This document shows, in pieces, positions 1 through 7,724 of a stretch of 23,683 bases of DNA (positions within the stretch are counted from its first letter, which is position 1; every line of letters starts with the position of its first letter). The translations under genes and the position numbers were made by a program. The notes under the pieces were generated by a model that saw only the letters and a program-made list of their open reading frames with translations, ran no database searches and was not told where the DNA came from. The stretch spans positions 1-23,683 of the forward strand of contig JALWNR010000162.1 in assembly GCA_027083715.1 (NCBI GenBank). Direction: 5' to 3'. Source of the DNA: Bacteroidales bacterium. GTDB taxonomy: Bacteria > Bacteroidota > Bacteroidia > Bacteroidales > NBLH01.

Positions 1-369
1 GAGTAATTCTTTTAAATAGACTGCCAAACCCTTTTAAATGTTGCCTTATAGTTTCAAAAAATTAAACGGCTAAACTAAACATTAAGTACGAAACTTCTAT
101 TTTTTTACATGAATGCTTATTTTTTTTTGATGAAGGATATGATCTAAATTGGTTTATTAAACATTTTGATTTAGATATTGTTTATTTTAGAAGAATATGT
201 TTGGAAAGGTTTGTTAAGATATCTTTACTTTTTCTTAAATAAATTAGCTCTTATTTGCAATGCAAAAATGCTTGTGTATTCTTCAACGTTTATTACATGC
301 AGGGAACTACAAGCGGAAAGCTTATAGTTCCCTGATAATAATTTAAATTTGTTATATCGAAATTTTCGA
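1..369. other. Intergenic region downstream of hutU
   Basis: This AT-rich stretch has many stops in all frames and shows no credible gene. Its only clear structure is the hairpin at 301-333 just after the hutU stop codon. Confidence 0.6.
301..333. terminator. Hairpin after hutU, possible terminator
   Basis: The arms AGGGAACTACAAGC (301-314) and GCTTATAGTTCCCT (320-333) pair over 14 positions with one C-A mismatch around the loop GGAAA. It lies about 37 bp past the hutU stop on the minus strand. No strong U tract follows on the minus strand, so it may instead block 3' exonucleases or be a small repeat. Confidence 0.5.
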
Positions 370-2370
370 TTAAAACAATTCTTCCAGTAAATCGTCATCT
401 ACCAGATTTGGTAAAGTAACTTTCAGTTCAGGGCTGCGCTCCAATTCACGCTTAATGGCAAATAAGGCATTTTCGTTGCGAGCCCAACTGCGGCGTGCAA
501 TGCCGTTGTTTACATCATAGAACAACATTCTTTTCAGGCGTTCTTCGGCTTCGGGTGAGCCGTCCAGCACCATTCCGAAACCACCGTTAATCACTTCGCC
601 CCAACCAACACCACCACCATTGTGGATAGATACCCAAGTAGCTCCGCGGAAACTATCGCCTATAACGTTTTGAATTGCCATGTCAGCGGTGAATTTACTG
701 CCGTCGTATATATTTGAAGTTTCGCGATAAGGCGAATCCGTACCGCTAACATCGTGGTGGTCGCGACCAAGTACAACCGGAGCAGATATTTCACCACGAG
801 CAACAGCATCGTTAAAAGCTTTGGCTATTTTAGTACGACCTTCGGCATCGGCATACAATATGCGTGCTTGCGAACCAACTACCATTTTATTTTTCTTCGC
901 ATCACGTATCCAGGTTATATTGTCCTGCATTTGTAACTGAATTTCTTCGGGTGAATGCTCCATAATCTCTTGTAATACTTCCATGGCAATTTGGTCAGTT
1001 TTATCTAAATCTTCCGGCTTGCCCGATGTACAAACCCAGCGGAACGGACCAAAACCAAAATCAAAGCACATGGGACCTAAAATATCTTGAACATAAGACT
1101 TGTATTTGAAATCAATACCGTTTTCTGCCATTATATCGGCACCTGCGCGCGAAGCTTCTAATAAGAAGGCATTTCCGTAGTCGAAGAAATAAGTGCCGCG
1201 CGCCGTATGTTTATTGATTGCCGCAGCATGACGGCGCAATGAAGCCTGTACTTCTTCTTTGAAACGTTCCGGCTCTTCGCGTATCATGCGGTTAGCTTCT
1301 TCAAACGATAAACTTACCGGGTAGTAACCGCCTGTCCAAGGAATATGCAATGAGGTTTGGTCGGAACCTACATGAATGAAGATTTCTTCGTCATAGAATT
1401 TTTCCCAAACTTCTACCACATTGCCAATATATGCAATCGAAACTATTTCTTTTTGTTCTTGTGCTTTGCGCACTCTTGCCAACAAGTCGTCCATATTGTC
1501 CACCAAAACATCTACCCAACCCTGATCGTAGCGTTTGCGGGCAGCTTTTTCGTTTACTTCGGCAGCTACGGTAATGCATCCTGCAATGTTTCCGGCTTTT
1601 GGCTGTGCACCGCTCATTCCTCCTAATCCGGCAGTAAGGAAAATTTTGCCTTCGGGAGTTTCGCCTTTGGGCAATATTTTACGAAAAGCATTCATTACGG
1701 TAATGGTAGTTCCGTGTACAATTCCCTGAGGTCCGATGTACATAAACGAGCCGGCAGTCATTTGACCGTATTGACTCACTCCCAGTGCATTAAAACGCTC
1801 CCAGTCGTCCGGCTTTGAATAATTGGGAATAACCATCCCATTGGTAACCACTACACGAGGAGCATCTTTTGATGACGGGAACAAGCCCATAGGATGACCG
1901 GAATACAAATGCAGGGTTTGCTCATCGGTCATGGTGGCTAAATATTTCATGGTCAACAGGTATTGCGCCCAGTTTTGGAACACGGCACCGTTTCCGCCGT
2001 AAGTGATCAGCTCTTCGGGGTGTTGTGCAACGGCAGGGTCTAAGTTGTTTTGTATCATCACCATAATGGCTGCCGCATGGCGCGATTTTGCCGGATATTC
2101 TTCAATCGGGCGGGCATACATTTCATAATCAGGTTTAAAGCGATACATGTAAATACGCCCCGTATCTTGCAGCTCTTGTGCAAACTCTTCGGCTAATTCT
2201 TTGTGCCATTCTTTCGGGAAATAACGCAAAGCGTTACGCACGGCAAGTTGCTTTTCTTCTTTTGTTAAAATGTCTTTGCGTTTGGGAGCTCTGTTTACTC
2301 CTTCTGGATATTTTCTTTTTGACGGTAATTCCGAAGGAATGCCTTGTACTATTTTTTCTTTGAATGTCAT
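370..2370 (-). CDS. hutU: Urocanate hydratase (urocanase)
   Basis: Urocanase catalyses the second step of histidine degradation, converting urocanate to 4-imidazolone-5-propionate with tightly bound NAD+ in the cytosol. The 666-residue product carries the family's glycine-rich NAD-site motif GLGGMSGAQ at residues 248-256. A conserved segment, FGFGPFRWVCTSG, includes Cys447, the likely counterpart of the active-site cysteine. The length is about 100 residues above the classic enterobacterial/pseudomonad enzyme and fits the longer form that I recall from Bacteroidota. The start at 2370 gives an N terminus in keeping with that form. hutH lies upstream on the same strand, but a 440-bp gap with repeats separates them, so co-transcription is uncertain. 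hutI and the formimino-group steps are not in the window. Confidence 0.96.
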   Translation of the reverse strand: MTFKEKIVQGIPSELPSKRKYPEGVNRAPKRKDILTKEEKQLAVRNALRYFPKEWHKELAEEFAQELQDTGRIYMYRFKPDYEMYARPIEEYPAKSRHAAAIMVMIQNNLDPAVAQHPEELITYGGNGAVFQNWAQYLLTMKYLATMTDEQTLHLYSGHPMGLFPSSKDAPRVVVTNGMVIPNYSKPDDWERFNALGVSQYGQMTAGSFMYIGPQGIVHGTTITVMNAFRKILPKGETPEGKIFLTAGLGGMSGAQPKAGNIAGCITVAAEVNEKAARKRYDQGWVDVLVDNMDDLLARVRKAQEQKEIVSIAYIGNVVEVWEKFYDEEIFIHVGSDQTSLHIPWTGGYYPVSLSFEEANRMIREEPERFKEEVQASLRRHAAAINKHTARGTYFFDYGNAFLLEASRAGADIMAENGIDFKYKSYVQDILGPMCFDFGFGPFRWVCTSGKPEDLDKTDQIAMEVLQEIMEHSPEEIQLQMQDNITWIRDAKKNKMVVGSQARILYADAEGRTKIAKAFNDAVARGEISAPVVLGRDHHDVSGTDSPYRETSNIYDGSKFTADMAIQNVIGDSFRGATWVSIHNGGGVGWGEVINGGFGMVLDGSPEAEERLKRMLFYDVNNGIARRSWARNENALFAIKRELERSPELKVTLPNLVDDDLLEELF

Positions 2371-2810
2371 AGCTGTATAATTTTAGTTTATTGGATAACT
2401 GGAAATTAGATAATTAGTGCTTTATTCGTAATGTTTTTACTTTTTTGGCAAAATATTAATAAAGACACAAGTTTAATCCTTCTACGGTAATCTGAGTAAT
2501 CCGCGGATATATTTTGTCCACAGATGAACGCAAATTATCGCAGATTTCACATCTTAACACAGAGGTTTTGAAATATAAATCTTTGATTATCTGCATAATC
2601 AGTGCTATCTGTGTCTCTATTCTTTGTTCAACGCAGTTGAACAGCAGTGAAAATCTGCTTATAATCCGTAATGTTCTAAAATATAAAAAAACGCTCAAAT
2701 GTCTCCTTCTCGGGCTACGATTTGATGTTTAAATCTGTTTGGTTGTGGCTTGTCCACGTTAGGAATTGAAAAATTTGCTGCCTAAGAGCCAATAACCAAT
2801 TATCCATATT
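2371..2810. other. Gap between hutH and hutU
   Basis: There is no credible gene here. The short open frames across 2456-2732 on both strands are overlapping artefacts of repeat sequence (see 2476-2650). The hutU promoter should be at 2371-2470, but I see no clean TAnnTTTG box there; the minus strand has only a near match (ATATTTTG) around 2450. Confidence 0.5.
2476..2650. repeat. Degenerate inverted intergenic repeat (CTGYG-type units)
   Basis: At least three related units can be seen. On the minus strand are ATCCGCGGATTACTCAGATT (about 2490-2510) and AATCTGCGATAATTTGCG with its ATCTGTGG tail (about 2519-2548). On the plus strand are TATCTGCATAATCAGTGC and ATCTGTGTC (about 2587-2616). The second and third face each other, giving a loose palindrome. 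The vocabulary (CTGCG, AATCNGCG, ATCTGTGG) resembles degenerate repeats scattered in many bacterial intergenic regions. It does not code. Confidence 0.5.
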
Positions 2811-4301
2811 TTAATTAACAATAAATTTTCTGTTTTTTACTAAATCGATAATGTAATTAATATCGTCTTTTAAAATGCGATCATCTTCTAATTTAGGAAC
2901 TTTTTTGCGAATGAGTGCAATGTTTTTCTCTACAATTTCCGATGATTTGTTAGGGCGCCTGAAATCCAAAGCTTGTGCTGCGTACATCATTTCAATTGCT
3001 AATATTTTTTCAATATTACCAAGAATTTGATTGAATTTACGTCCTGAAATGCTGCCCATCGAAACATGGTCTTCCTGACCCAAGGAAGTAGGAATACTAT
3101 CCGCAGAAGAAGGGAAACACAATGATTTATTTTCGGTGACCAAAGCGGCTGTGGTGTATTGCGGTATCATGTAACCTGAATTTAATCCACCGCCTGATGT
3201 CAATAATCGAGGCAAACCGAATTTTCCTTCGAGCAACAAATAACTTCTGCGGTCAGAAATATTACCAATTTCAGAAGCTGCCAATGCTCCATAATCAAGA
3301 GCCATAGCCAAAGGCTGTCCGTGGAAATTACCACCTGAAATGGCTTCTGTTTCGCTTAAAACAATCGGGTTATCGGTAACCGAGTTCATTTCAATTTCGG
3401 CTAATTCTTTCAAGTGATAATAGGCATTGCGTGAAGCTCCGTGTACTTGCGGAATACAGCGCATTGAGTAAGGGTCTTGCACACGCGAGCAACTCTCGTG
3501 CGAAGCCATATTTTCCGAACCTTTAAACAATCGGCGCATGTGCGCTGCCACTTCAATATTGCCTTTGTACGGACGAATTTCGTGCAAAGCAGCTTTAAAC
3601 GGCGATGCACTGCCCAAATATCCTTCGATGCTCATGGCTCCGGCAAGGTCTGCCAAATCGAGCAAATATTCCATTTTATGCAAACCCATAATAGCATGAG
3701 CCAGAATAAATTGTGTCCCATTAATCAGTGCCAGACCTTCTTTTGCCTGCAAGCGAATAGGTTCTAAATTGTGTTTTGCCAGCATTTCTTTTGCAGGCAC
3801 AATTTTATTTCCGTCCCAAAATTCACCTTCGCCCAAAAGAGTCAAAAATAAATGCGAAAGTGGAGCCAAATCGCCTGATGCACCAACCGAACCTTGTTCA
3901 GGAACTACCGGCAATAAATCATGCTCAATGAAATATTGAATGCGCTCCACCACTTCCAAGCGGATACCCGAATAACCCTGCGACAAAGCATGAACTTTGC
4001 AAATCATCATGATTTTTGAAAGCTCTTTGTCAATCGGATTGCCTACGCCTACCGCATGGGTAATTAACAAGTTTTCCTGCAACTTGGCAGTTTCATCGGC
4101 AGTGATTTGCACATCGCAAAGCGGACCGAAACCGGTATTAATGCCGTAAACCGCTTTGCCCGCATCAACAATGGCATCTACTTTTGCGCGGCAAGCATTG
4201 ATTTTGTTTTGTGCCTCGCTGTCCAAAACGCCTTTCAATTCGCCTTTTGCAATGGCAATGGCTTTATCTACCGTTAATTTGTCTGTTCCGTATTTAAACA
4301 T
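2811..4301 (-). CDS. hutH: Histidine ammonia-lyase
   Basis: Histidine ammonia-lyase deaminates L-histidine to trans-urocanate and ammonia, the committed step of histidine catabolism, in the cytosol. The 496-residue protein has the usual length. It contains the family signature GSVGASGDLAPLSH, in which Ala141-Ser142-Gly143 cyclise to the electrophilic MIO prosthetic group. The VYGINTGFG motif with Tyr52 matches the N-terminal active-site tyrosine. The related aromatic ammonia-lyases and aminomutases share the MIO motif, but the neighbouring hutU makes histidine the likely substrate. The ATG at 4301 starts directly at the conserved N terminus. The divergent LysR gene (4439) and the hairpin-bearing 137-bp gap suggest control from that gap. 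Confidence 0.96.
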   Translation of the reverse strand: MFKYGTDKLTVDKAIAIAKGELKGVLDSEAQNKINACRAKVDAIVDAGKAVYGINTGFGPLCDVQITADETAKLQENLLITHAVGVGNPIDKELSKIMMICKVHALSQGYSGIRLEVVERIQYFIEHDLLPVVPEQGSVGASGDLAPLSHLFLTLLGEGEFWDGNKIVPAKEMLAKHNLEPIRLQAKEGLALINGTQFILAHAIMGLHKMEYLLDLADLAGAMSIEGYLGSASPFKAALHEIRPYKGNIEVAAHMRRLFKGSENMASHESCSRVQDPYSMRCIPQVHGASRNAYYHLKELAEIEMNSVTDNPIVLSETEAISGGNFHGQPLAMALDYGALAASEIGNISDRRSYLLLEGKFGLPRLLTSGGGLNSGYMIPQYTTAALVTENKSLCFPSSADSIPTSLGQEDHVSMGSISGRKFNQILGNIEKILAIEMMYAAQALDFRRPNKSSEIVEKNIALIRKKVPKLEDDRILKDDINYIIDLVKNRKFIVN

Positions 4302-4323
4302 GATTGTTGTTTTTAAGATTTGA

Positions 4324-4354
4324 GTTGAGGCACGACTGAAAGTCGTACCCCAAC
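4324..4354. repeat. 31-nt hairpin in the hutH 5' leader
   Basis: Left arm GTTGAGGCACGACT (4324-4337), loop GAA, right arm AGTCGTACCCCAAC (4341-4354). Twelve of 14 positions pair. It lies between the predicted hutH promoter and the hutH start, so it would be transcribed in the leader. The CACGACT-GAA-AGTCGT core looks like a REP-type palindrome. Confidence 0.6.
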
Positions 4355-4380
4355 TTTTTAAATTCAGGTTTGATTTTGTG

Positions 4381-4412
4381 CAAAATTACGCTTACTTTTG
4401 ATACTTAACAAG
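4381..4412 (-). promoter_or_regulatory. Predicted hutH promoter
   Basis: On the minus strand a TAATTTTG box (4381-4388) fits the Bacteroidota -7 consensus TAnnTTTG. A CTTG (4409-4412), one base off the -33 TTTG, lies 20 nt upstream. Transcription from here would give a leader of roughly 70 nt before the hutH ATG. Confidence 0.5.
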
Positions 4413-4417
4413 ACTAT
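4401..4417. promoter_or_regulatory. Possible LysR-type operator (ATA-N11-TAT)
   Basis: A short dyad, ATA-N11-TAT, sits in the divergent lysR/hutH gap and overlaps the -33 area of the hutH promoter. That is where LysR-type regulators usually bind. The symmetry is weak and such a motif is common by chance in AT-rich DNA. Confidence 0.25.
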
Positions 4418-4438
4418 TTAAAGCAATTATTGATAACT

Positions 4439-5326
4439 ATGAGTAATCAATTAGAGTTTCGACATTTTAAATATTTTCTGGCAGTTGCAAAAGAGTTGCA
4501 TTTCAGGAAAGCTGCTGAGTTACTGTATATTTCGCAGCCCGGATTGAGCCGTCAAATCAAGCAAATGGAAGAGGATTTGGGCATAAAACTGTTTGAGCGC
4601 AACAACCGTAAAGTGGAACTCACCAAGGCGGGTGAATATCTGCAAAAAGAATTAAGCAATCATTTCAAAAGATTGGATGATATTATTAATCATGCCCAAT
4701 TACTTGATAAAGGAATTGACGGGAAATTAAAATTGGGTTATGTCGGCTCTGCCATGCAGCAGCTTATTCCCGAATTGTTGTTGAAGTTTCGGGAAATCAG
4801 CCCCGATGTATTGGTAAATTTGACCGAAATGGATAACCGCAGTCAAATTCAGGCATTGTTTGATTTGGATATTGATGTTGGTTTTGTTCGTTTGGAACGT
4901 GTTCCACGCGGATTGAAAATTCATACGGCAAGGGAAGAAACTTTTTCTTTGGTTTTGCCTGAAAATCATCCTGTTGATGAGCAAAATTTTAAAAATTTGG
5001 TACAATTTAAAAATGAAAATTTTATTTTGTTTGATGCTTCGTACAGCGAATCATATTACGAAAAAGTAATGCAGATTTTTGACGACAGCGGTTTTTATCC
5101 GAATGTTTCGCATTCTACGGTCAATGCCAGCTCTATTTACCGGTTGGTGGAAAATCATTTCGGAATTTCCATAGTGCCTACTTCATTGCGTTACGGTTAT
5201 AATTTTAAAATCAAATTTATTGAACTGAAAAATATTTCGCAGCGCACCGCTCTGAAAATAGTGTGGAACAGTAAAAATACCAATCCGGTGTTGTTGAATT
5301 TTACAGGGATAATAAAAGATTTATGA
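4439..5326 (+). CDS. LysR-family transcriptional regulator
   Basis: This is a DNA-binding regulator with a usual LysR length (295 residues from the ATG at 4439). An upstream TTG at 4430 is open but a less likely start. Residues 1-65 form the winged helix-turn-helix, with the typical sequence AAELLYISQPGLSRQIKQME followed by LGIKLFERNNRKVELTKAG. The remainder (about 90-290) is the two-lobed periplasmic-binding-protein-like effector domain. It is divergent from hutH across 137 bp, so by the usual LysR arrangement it probably controls hutH and perhaps itself. The effector could be urocanate or histidine; that is inference. Its N-terminal half also resembles aromatic-catabolism LysR proteins (BenM/CatM-like), so the target is unproven. 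Confidence 0.93.
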   Translation: MSNQLEFRHFKYFLAVAKELHFRKAAELLYISQPGLSRQIKQMEEDLGIKLFERNNRKVELTKAGEYLQKELSNHFKRLDDIINHAQLLDKGIDGKLKLGYVGSAMQQLIPELLLKFREISPDVLVNLTEMDNRSQIQALFDLDIDVGFVRLERVPRGLKIHTAREETFSLVLPENHPVDEQNFKNLVQFKNENFILFDASYSESYYEKVMQIFDDSGFYPNVSHSTVNASSIYRLVENHFGISIVPTSLRYGYNFKIKFIELKNISQRTALKIVWNSKNTNPVLLNFTGIIKDL

Positions 5327-5340
5327 ATATTATTTTTATA

Positions 5341-5593
5341 ACCCGCAAAATTCACCGCTTTTGTTACAGTTACATTACAATATATTTACTATCAATACAT
5401 TAAGTAAGTTTTATCACAAAACAAACGCACTCAAATTTATTCGCCTTCGGCTCATGAGGCTAAAGGTTGGGTGTCACTTGAAATTCTCTTCACGCATCTA
5501 CTTCGTTACGAATTCCTTGAAATATAAAGATATGTCGGCGGAATTCGGTGCCTAGTATCTGCATAAAGAGAATTTCATGAATTATTGCGGATA
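5341..5593 (+). repeat. MITE-like element, copy A (about 250 bp)
   Basis: This is a non-coding element found again at 14387-14630. Its ends form imperfect inverted repeats: CCCGCAAAATT (5342-5352) and AATTATTGCGG (5580-5590). A 64-bp core at 5427-5490 matches copy B (14498-14561) at 63 of 64 positions, and the right end 5555-5593 matches at 37 of 39. The core runs into a large hairpin with outer arms GAAATTCTCTT (5480-5490) and AAGAGAATTTC (5566-5576). Nested inside are CGAATTCC (5509-5516) and GGAATTCG (5540-5547), unrelated to the inner hairpin of copy B. Relative to copy B it lacks about 24 bp near the left end. It lies just after the lysR stop codon. Confidence 0.75.
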
Positions 5594-5640
5594 ATCTATA
5601 CTTTTTTCCTAAACACGGAAGAATTTATTTTCATTTACTG

Positions 5641-6060
5641 TCAATATAAATCAAATTTTAATACCATATTTCCAACAATTCCGTCTAATGGTGCATAAAT
5701 TTCGTTAAATATCGGATTATTTGGTGAACCACTCACTATATTTTCATATCTGGTTTGGCGAACGTCTAAAATATTTTCAACATTAAGAGCAATGGTAAAA
5801 TGACCAAATGTTTTTTGAACCGATGCTCCAAGTAGCCAATAATCAGGCGTTTTATTTACGTTTTCAAGAAATTGATTTCCAAAATAAAAAGCTTCTAATC
5901 CTACTTTCCAACCTTCTTCTTCGTCTTCGTAAGCAAGTGTTGTTGTAAGTCTGTTTTGTGCTGTTAATTCAAGTTGATTATTATTATCGTAGGTTTTTTG
6001 TGCATCGAGATAGGTATAATCAATGTATAAAATCAGTTCATCAAGCGATAATCTAAAGTT
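5641..6060 (-). pseudogene. C-terminal remnant of a TonB-dependent receptor
   Basis: The minus strand is open from 6093 down to a TGA at 5641-5643. It encodes about 140 residues that read like the last strands of a TonB-dependent outer-membrane receptor: DELILYIDYTYLDAQKTY, a glycine/aromatic-rich strand (GWKVGLEAFYFGNQF), the near-terminal NVENILDVRQTRYENIV, and an end at VLKFDLY. Members of this family are normally 600-900 residues with a plug and a 22-strand barrel, so the N-terminal four-fifths are gone. There is no start codon or signal peptide. The homologous part seems to begin near 6060, and upstream sequence belongs to the next region. The gap between its stop and copy A of the repeat is about 50 bp. 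Confidence 0.8.
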
Positions 6061-6225
6061 TATAGATTTAAGAGAACATTGAGAAAATATTTTTTAACAA
6101 ATTATTTTCTTGTTCTTTTCTTATCGGCTGATTCAAATTATGCTAATCAACATAGTTCAATTCAATACAAAATGCTAATTTTATCCTCAGAAAAGGCAGT
6201 ATGTTTAACCCAAAATTATAAAACA

Positions 6226-6711
6226 ATGAAACATTTATTTTTAGCCGTTTTAGTTTTCGGACTTTTTTCATGCAATACTCAAAACACGAACACGCAAGCA
6301 CTGCAAAATCAAATTGATAGTTTAAAAGTACAACTTTCAAAAGTTTATAAACCGGGATTCGGTTTTTTAATGAACAATATTCAAGCGCATCATGCAAAAT
6401 TATGGTTTGCAGGAATAAATGAAAACTGGAAACTGGCACAATTTGAAGTAAAGGAGCTTAAAGAAGTTACGGATGAAATTCAAAAATATCAAAAAGAACG
6501 GAAAGAAACTGAATTGATGAGCATGTTAGAGCCCGGCTTACTTGAGATTGAAAGAGCTGTGAGTACCGGGGATTTAGATGCTTTTAAAAAAAGCTATACA
6601 CAATTAACCATAGCTTGTAATGAATGCCACAAACTAACTGATTTTGAATATAATATTGTAAAAGTTCCGGAGACCTCAGGCTTTAGTAATCAGGAATTTA
6701 AAATAGAATAG
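6226..6711 (+). CDS. Small lipoprotein with a CxxCH haem-binding motif
   Basis: The best start is the ATG at 6226, giving 161 residues with a lipoprotein signal (MKHLFLAVLVFGLFSC, lipid-modified Cys16). The open frame runs back to a TTG at 6079, but that extension puts the signal peptide internally and overlaps decayed DNA. A short helical linker follows (about 25-40). Next comes a helical domain with QAHHAKLWFAGINENWKLA (about 53-71), and then CNECH (131-135), the c-type haem motif, followed by the VKVPE segment. This resembles short, poorly characterised cytochrome c-like lipoproteins that have HHAKLWFAG and CNxCH motifs. It is probably periplasmic and membrane-anchored. The partner and substrate are unknown, and no cytochrome maturation gene is nearby. 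Confidence 0.75.
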   Translation: MKHLFLAVLVFGLFSCNTQNTNTQALQNQIDSLKVQLSKVYKPGFGFLMNNIQAHHAKLWFAGINENWKLAQFEVKELKEVTDEIQKYQKERKETELMSMLEPGLLEIERAVSTGDLDAFKKSYTQLTIACNECHKLTDFEYNIVKVPETSGFSNQEFKIE

Positions 6712-7023
6712 GGCTATGGTTTAATTAACTATGTTTTGGGATTATTTACAATAAGAAAGATTTAAATGCGTTATTAAACACGAATTAAGTGTTCAAACTA
6801 AAATGAACATTTTTACCGATTTATAAAACAGATAAAGCACTATTTTTGACTCTGTTGAAAGTATATTAGAACATTGATTAGTATATTCCCGTTAAATCCG
6901 CGCATTTCTATCCATTGTTTAGATATTCAGCAAGTGATAATCAGTTTTCATAATTTGTAAAATTGTAAGTTTTATTAAACTTAACTCTTAATTTCATATT
7001 ATTAATTTTATAAATTTTAAAAA
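6712..7023. other. Gap upstream of the 7024 lipoprotein
   Basis: No gene is seen. A TATTTTTG around 6841 fits the -7 box TAnnTTTG on the plus strand but lies about 180 bp before the next ATG. The last 60 bp before 7024 are almost pure A/T, as often found in leaders of strongly translated Bacteroidota genes. A short dyad AACAC/GTGTT lies at 6777-6793. Confidence 0.4.
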
Positions 7024-7584
7024 ATGAAAAAAATCAATGTATTAATGATTGCAACCTTTTCTATTGCTTTGAGTATTTTCACTAGTTGCGATTCTGCTGA
7101 AACAGTGGAACCTATCTCAGGAACCCTTTCTGAATATTCTGACGTAAAACTTGTTTTTAGCACCTTGTCTTTAACCGAGGCAAATATGTTAAATATCGAT
7201 GATGGTACTACCTTAAATGCAGAAGGTAATGTTGCAGACATGGATATTGCCTATTGTTGGGAAGATAATGCGGTACATTCTATTGTTGCACCAAATTCAG
7301 CCTGGTTAGCCTCTCTTTGGGAAAAAAATGGTATTAATTATGATGTTTCTAATAAAAACGCTACCAAATTAGGAAAAGTAGAGCTTAACTTTGAAAATAT
7401 TACCGTAGAAGATATTGCCAACATTAGTGTAAATGCCGGAACTGATGTGAAAAATTTAAACAATGGAGACGTTGTCGCTTTTGAAACCGTTGATGGAGTA
7501 AAAGGTTTTTTGGAAATTAATATCAAAAAGGTAACCACATCTCTGTATATAAATGTAAAATACCTTAAACCTTCGCTAAAATAG
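7024..7584 (+). CDS. Lipoprotein of unknown function
   Basis: The 186-residue product begins with a lipoprotein signal (MKKINVLMIATFSIALSIFT then SC, lipid-modified Cys22), so it should be anchored in the outer or inner membrane. The mature part is acidic and shows alternating hydrophobic segments expected of a beta-rich domain (about residues 35-183). I recognise no catalytic motif. The start ATG at 7024 follows a very A-rich leader without a Shine-Dalgarno sequence, which is usual in this phylum. A hairpin at 7598-7629 follows the stop codon, and the flanking gaps suggest it is transcribed alone. Its function cannot be named from sequence. Confidence 0.8.
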   Translation: MKKINVLMIATFSIALSIFTSCDSAETVEPISGTLSEYSDVKLVFSTLSLTEANMLNIDDGTTLNAEGNVADMDIAYCWEDNAVHSIVAPNSAWLASLWEKNGINYDVSNKNATKLGKVELNFENITVEDIANISVNAGTDVKNLNNGDVVAFETVDGVKGFLEINIKKVTTSLYINVKYLKPSLK

Positions 7585-7597
7585 TAATAAAAAACAA

Positions 7598-7629
7598 AGT
7601 TTCGATGCAACTAAAACTGTATCGAAACT
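7598..7629 (+). terminator. Stem-loop after the 7024 lipoprotein gene
   Basis: A perfect 9-bp stem, AGTTTCGAT (7598-7606) and ATCGAAACT (7621-7629), has a 14-nt loop and starts 14 bp after the stop codon. No long U run follows, so termination is plausible rather than clear. Confidence 0.5.
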
Positions 7630-7635
7630 GTTATA

Positions 7636-7724
7636 CCGATACGCTTTTAGTAATTGTATTACTTCGCAAGCTCTTAATACAAAACTAAAAGTCTATCGGC
7701 ATAAACCTGTCCCGAAAATCGGGA
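7636..7724. repeat. Nested inverted repeats downstream of the lipoprotein gene
   Basis: CCGATACGCTTTTAGT (7636-7651) pairs with ACTAAAAGTCTATCGG (7684-7699) at 14 of 16 positions across a 32-nt spacer. A small hairpin, TCCCGA-AAA-TCGGGA, follows at 7710-7724. Together with 7598-7629 this gives three hairpins in 127 bp. Confidence 0.55.

Noticed and set aside
754..936. Open frames on the opposite strand or other frame of hutU, hutH, mutA, mutB, DUF5916 and other long genes
   Set aside because: They overlap strongly supported genes, lack recognisable motifs and have the composition expected of shadow frames.
2456..2732. Two overlapping short frames (80 and 72 residues) in the hutH-hutU gap
   Set aside because: They are opposite-strand readings of the same degenerate repeat and have no recognisable protein motif.
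2371..2810. An intact IS element or transposase remnant between hutH and hutU
   Set aside because: No transposase motif or paired terminal repeats were found, only short degenerate units.
5361..5555. 64-residue frame after lysR
   Set aside because: It lies entirely within MITE-like copy A, and copy B does not keep an equivalent frame through its differing inner hairpin.
6079..6225. N-terminal extension of the CxxCH lipoprotein from a TTG start
   Set aside because: It would place the lipoprotein signal 50 residues into the chain. The ATG at 6226 gives a standard signal and lipobox.
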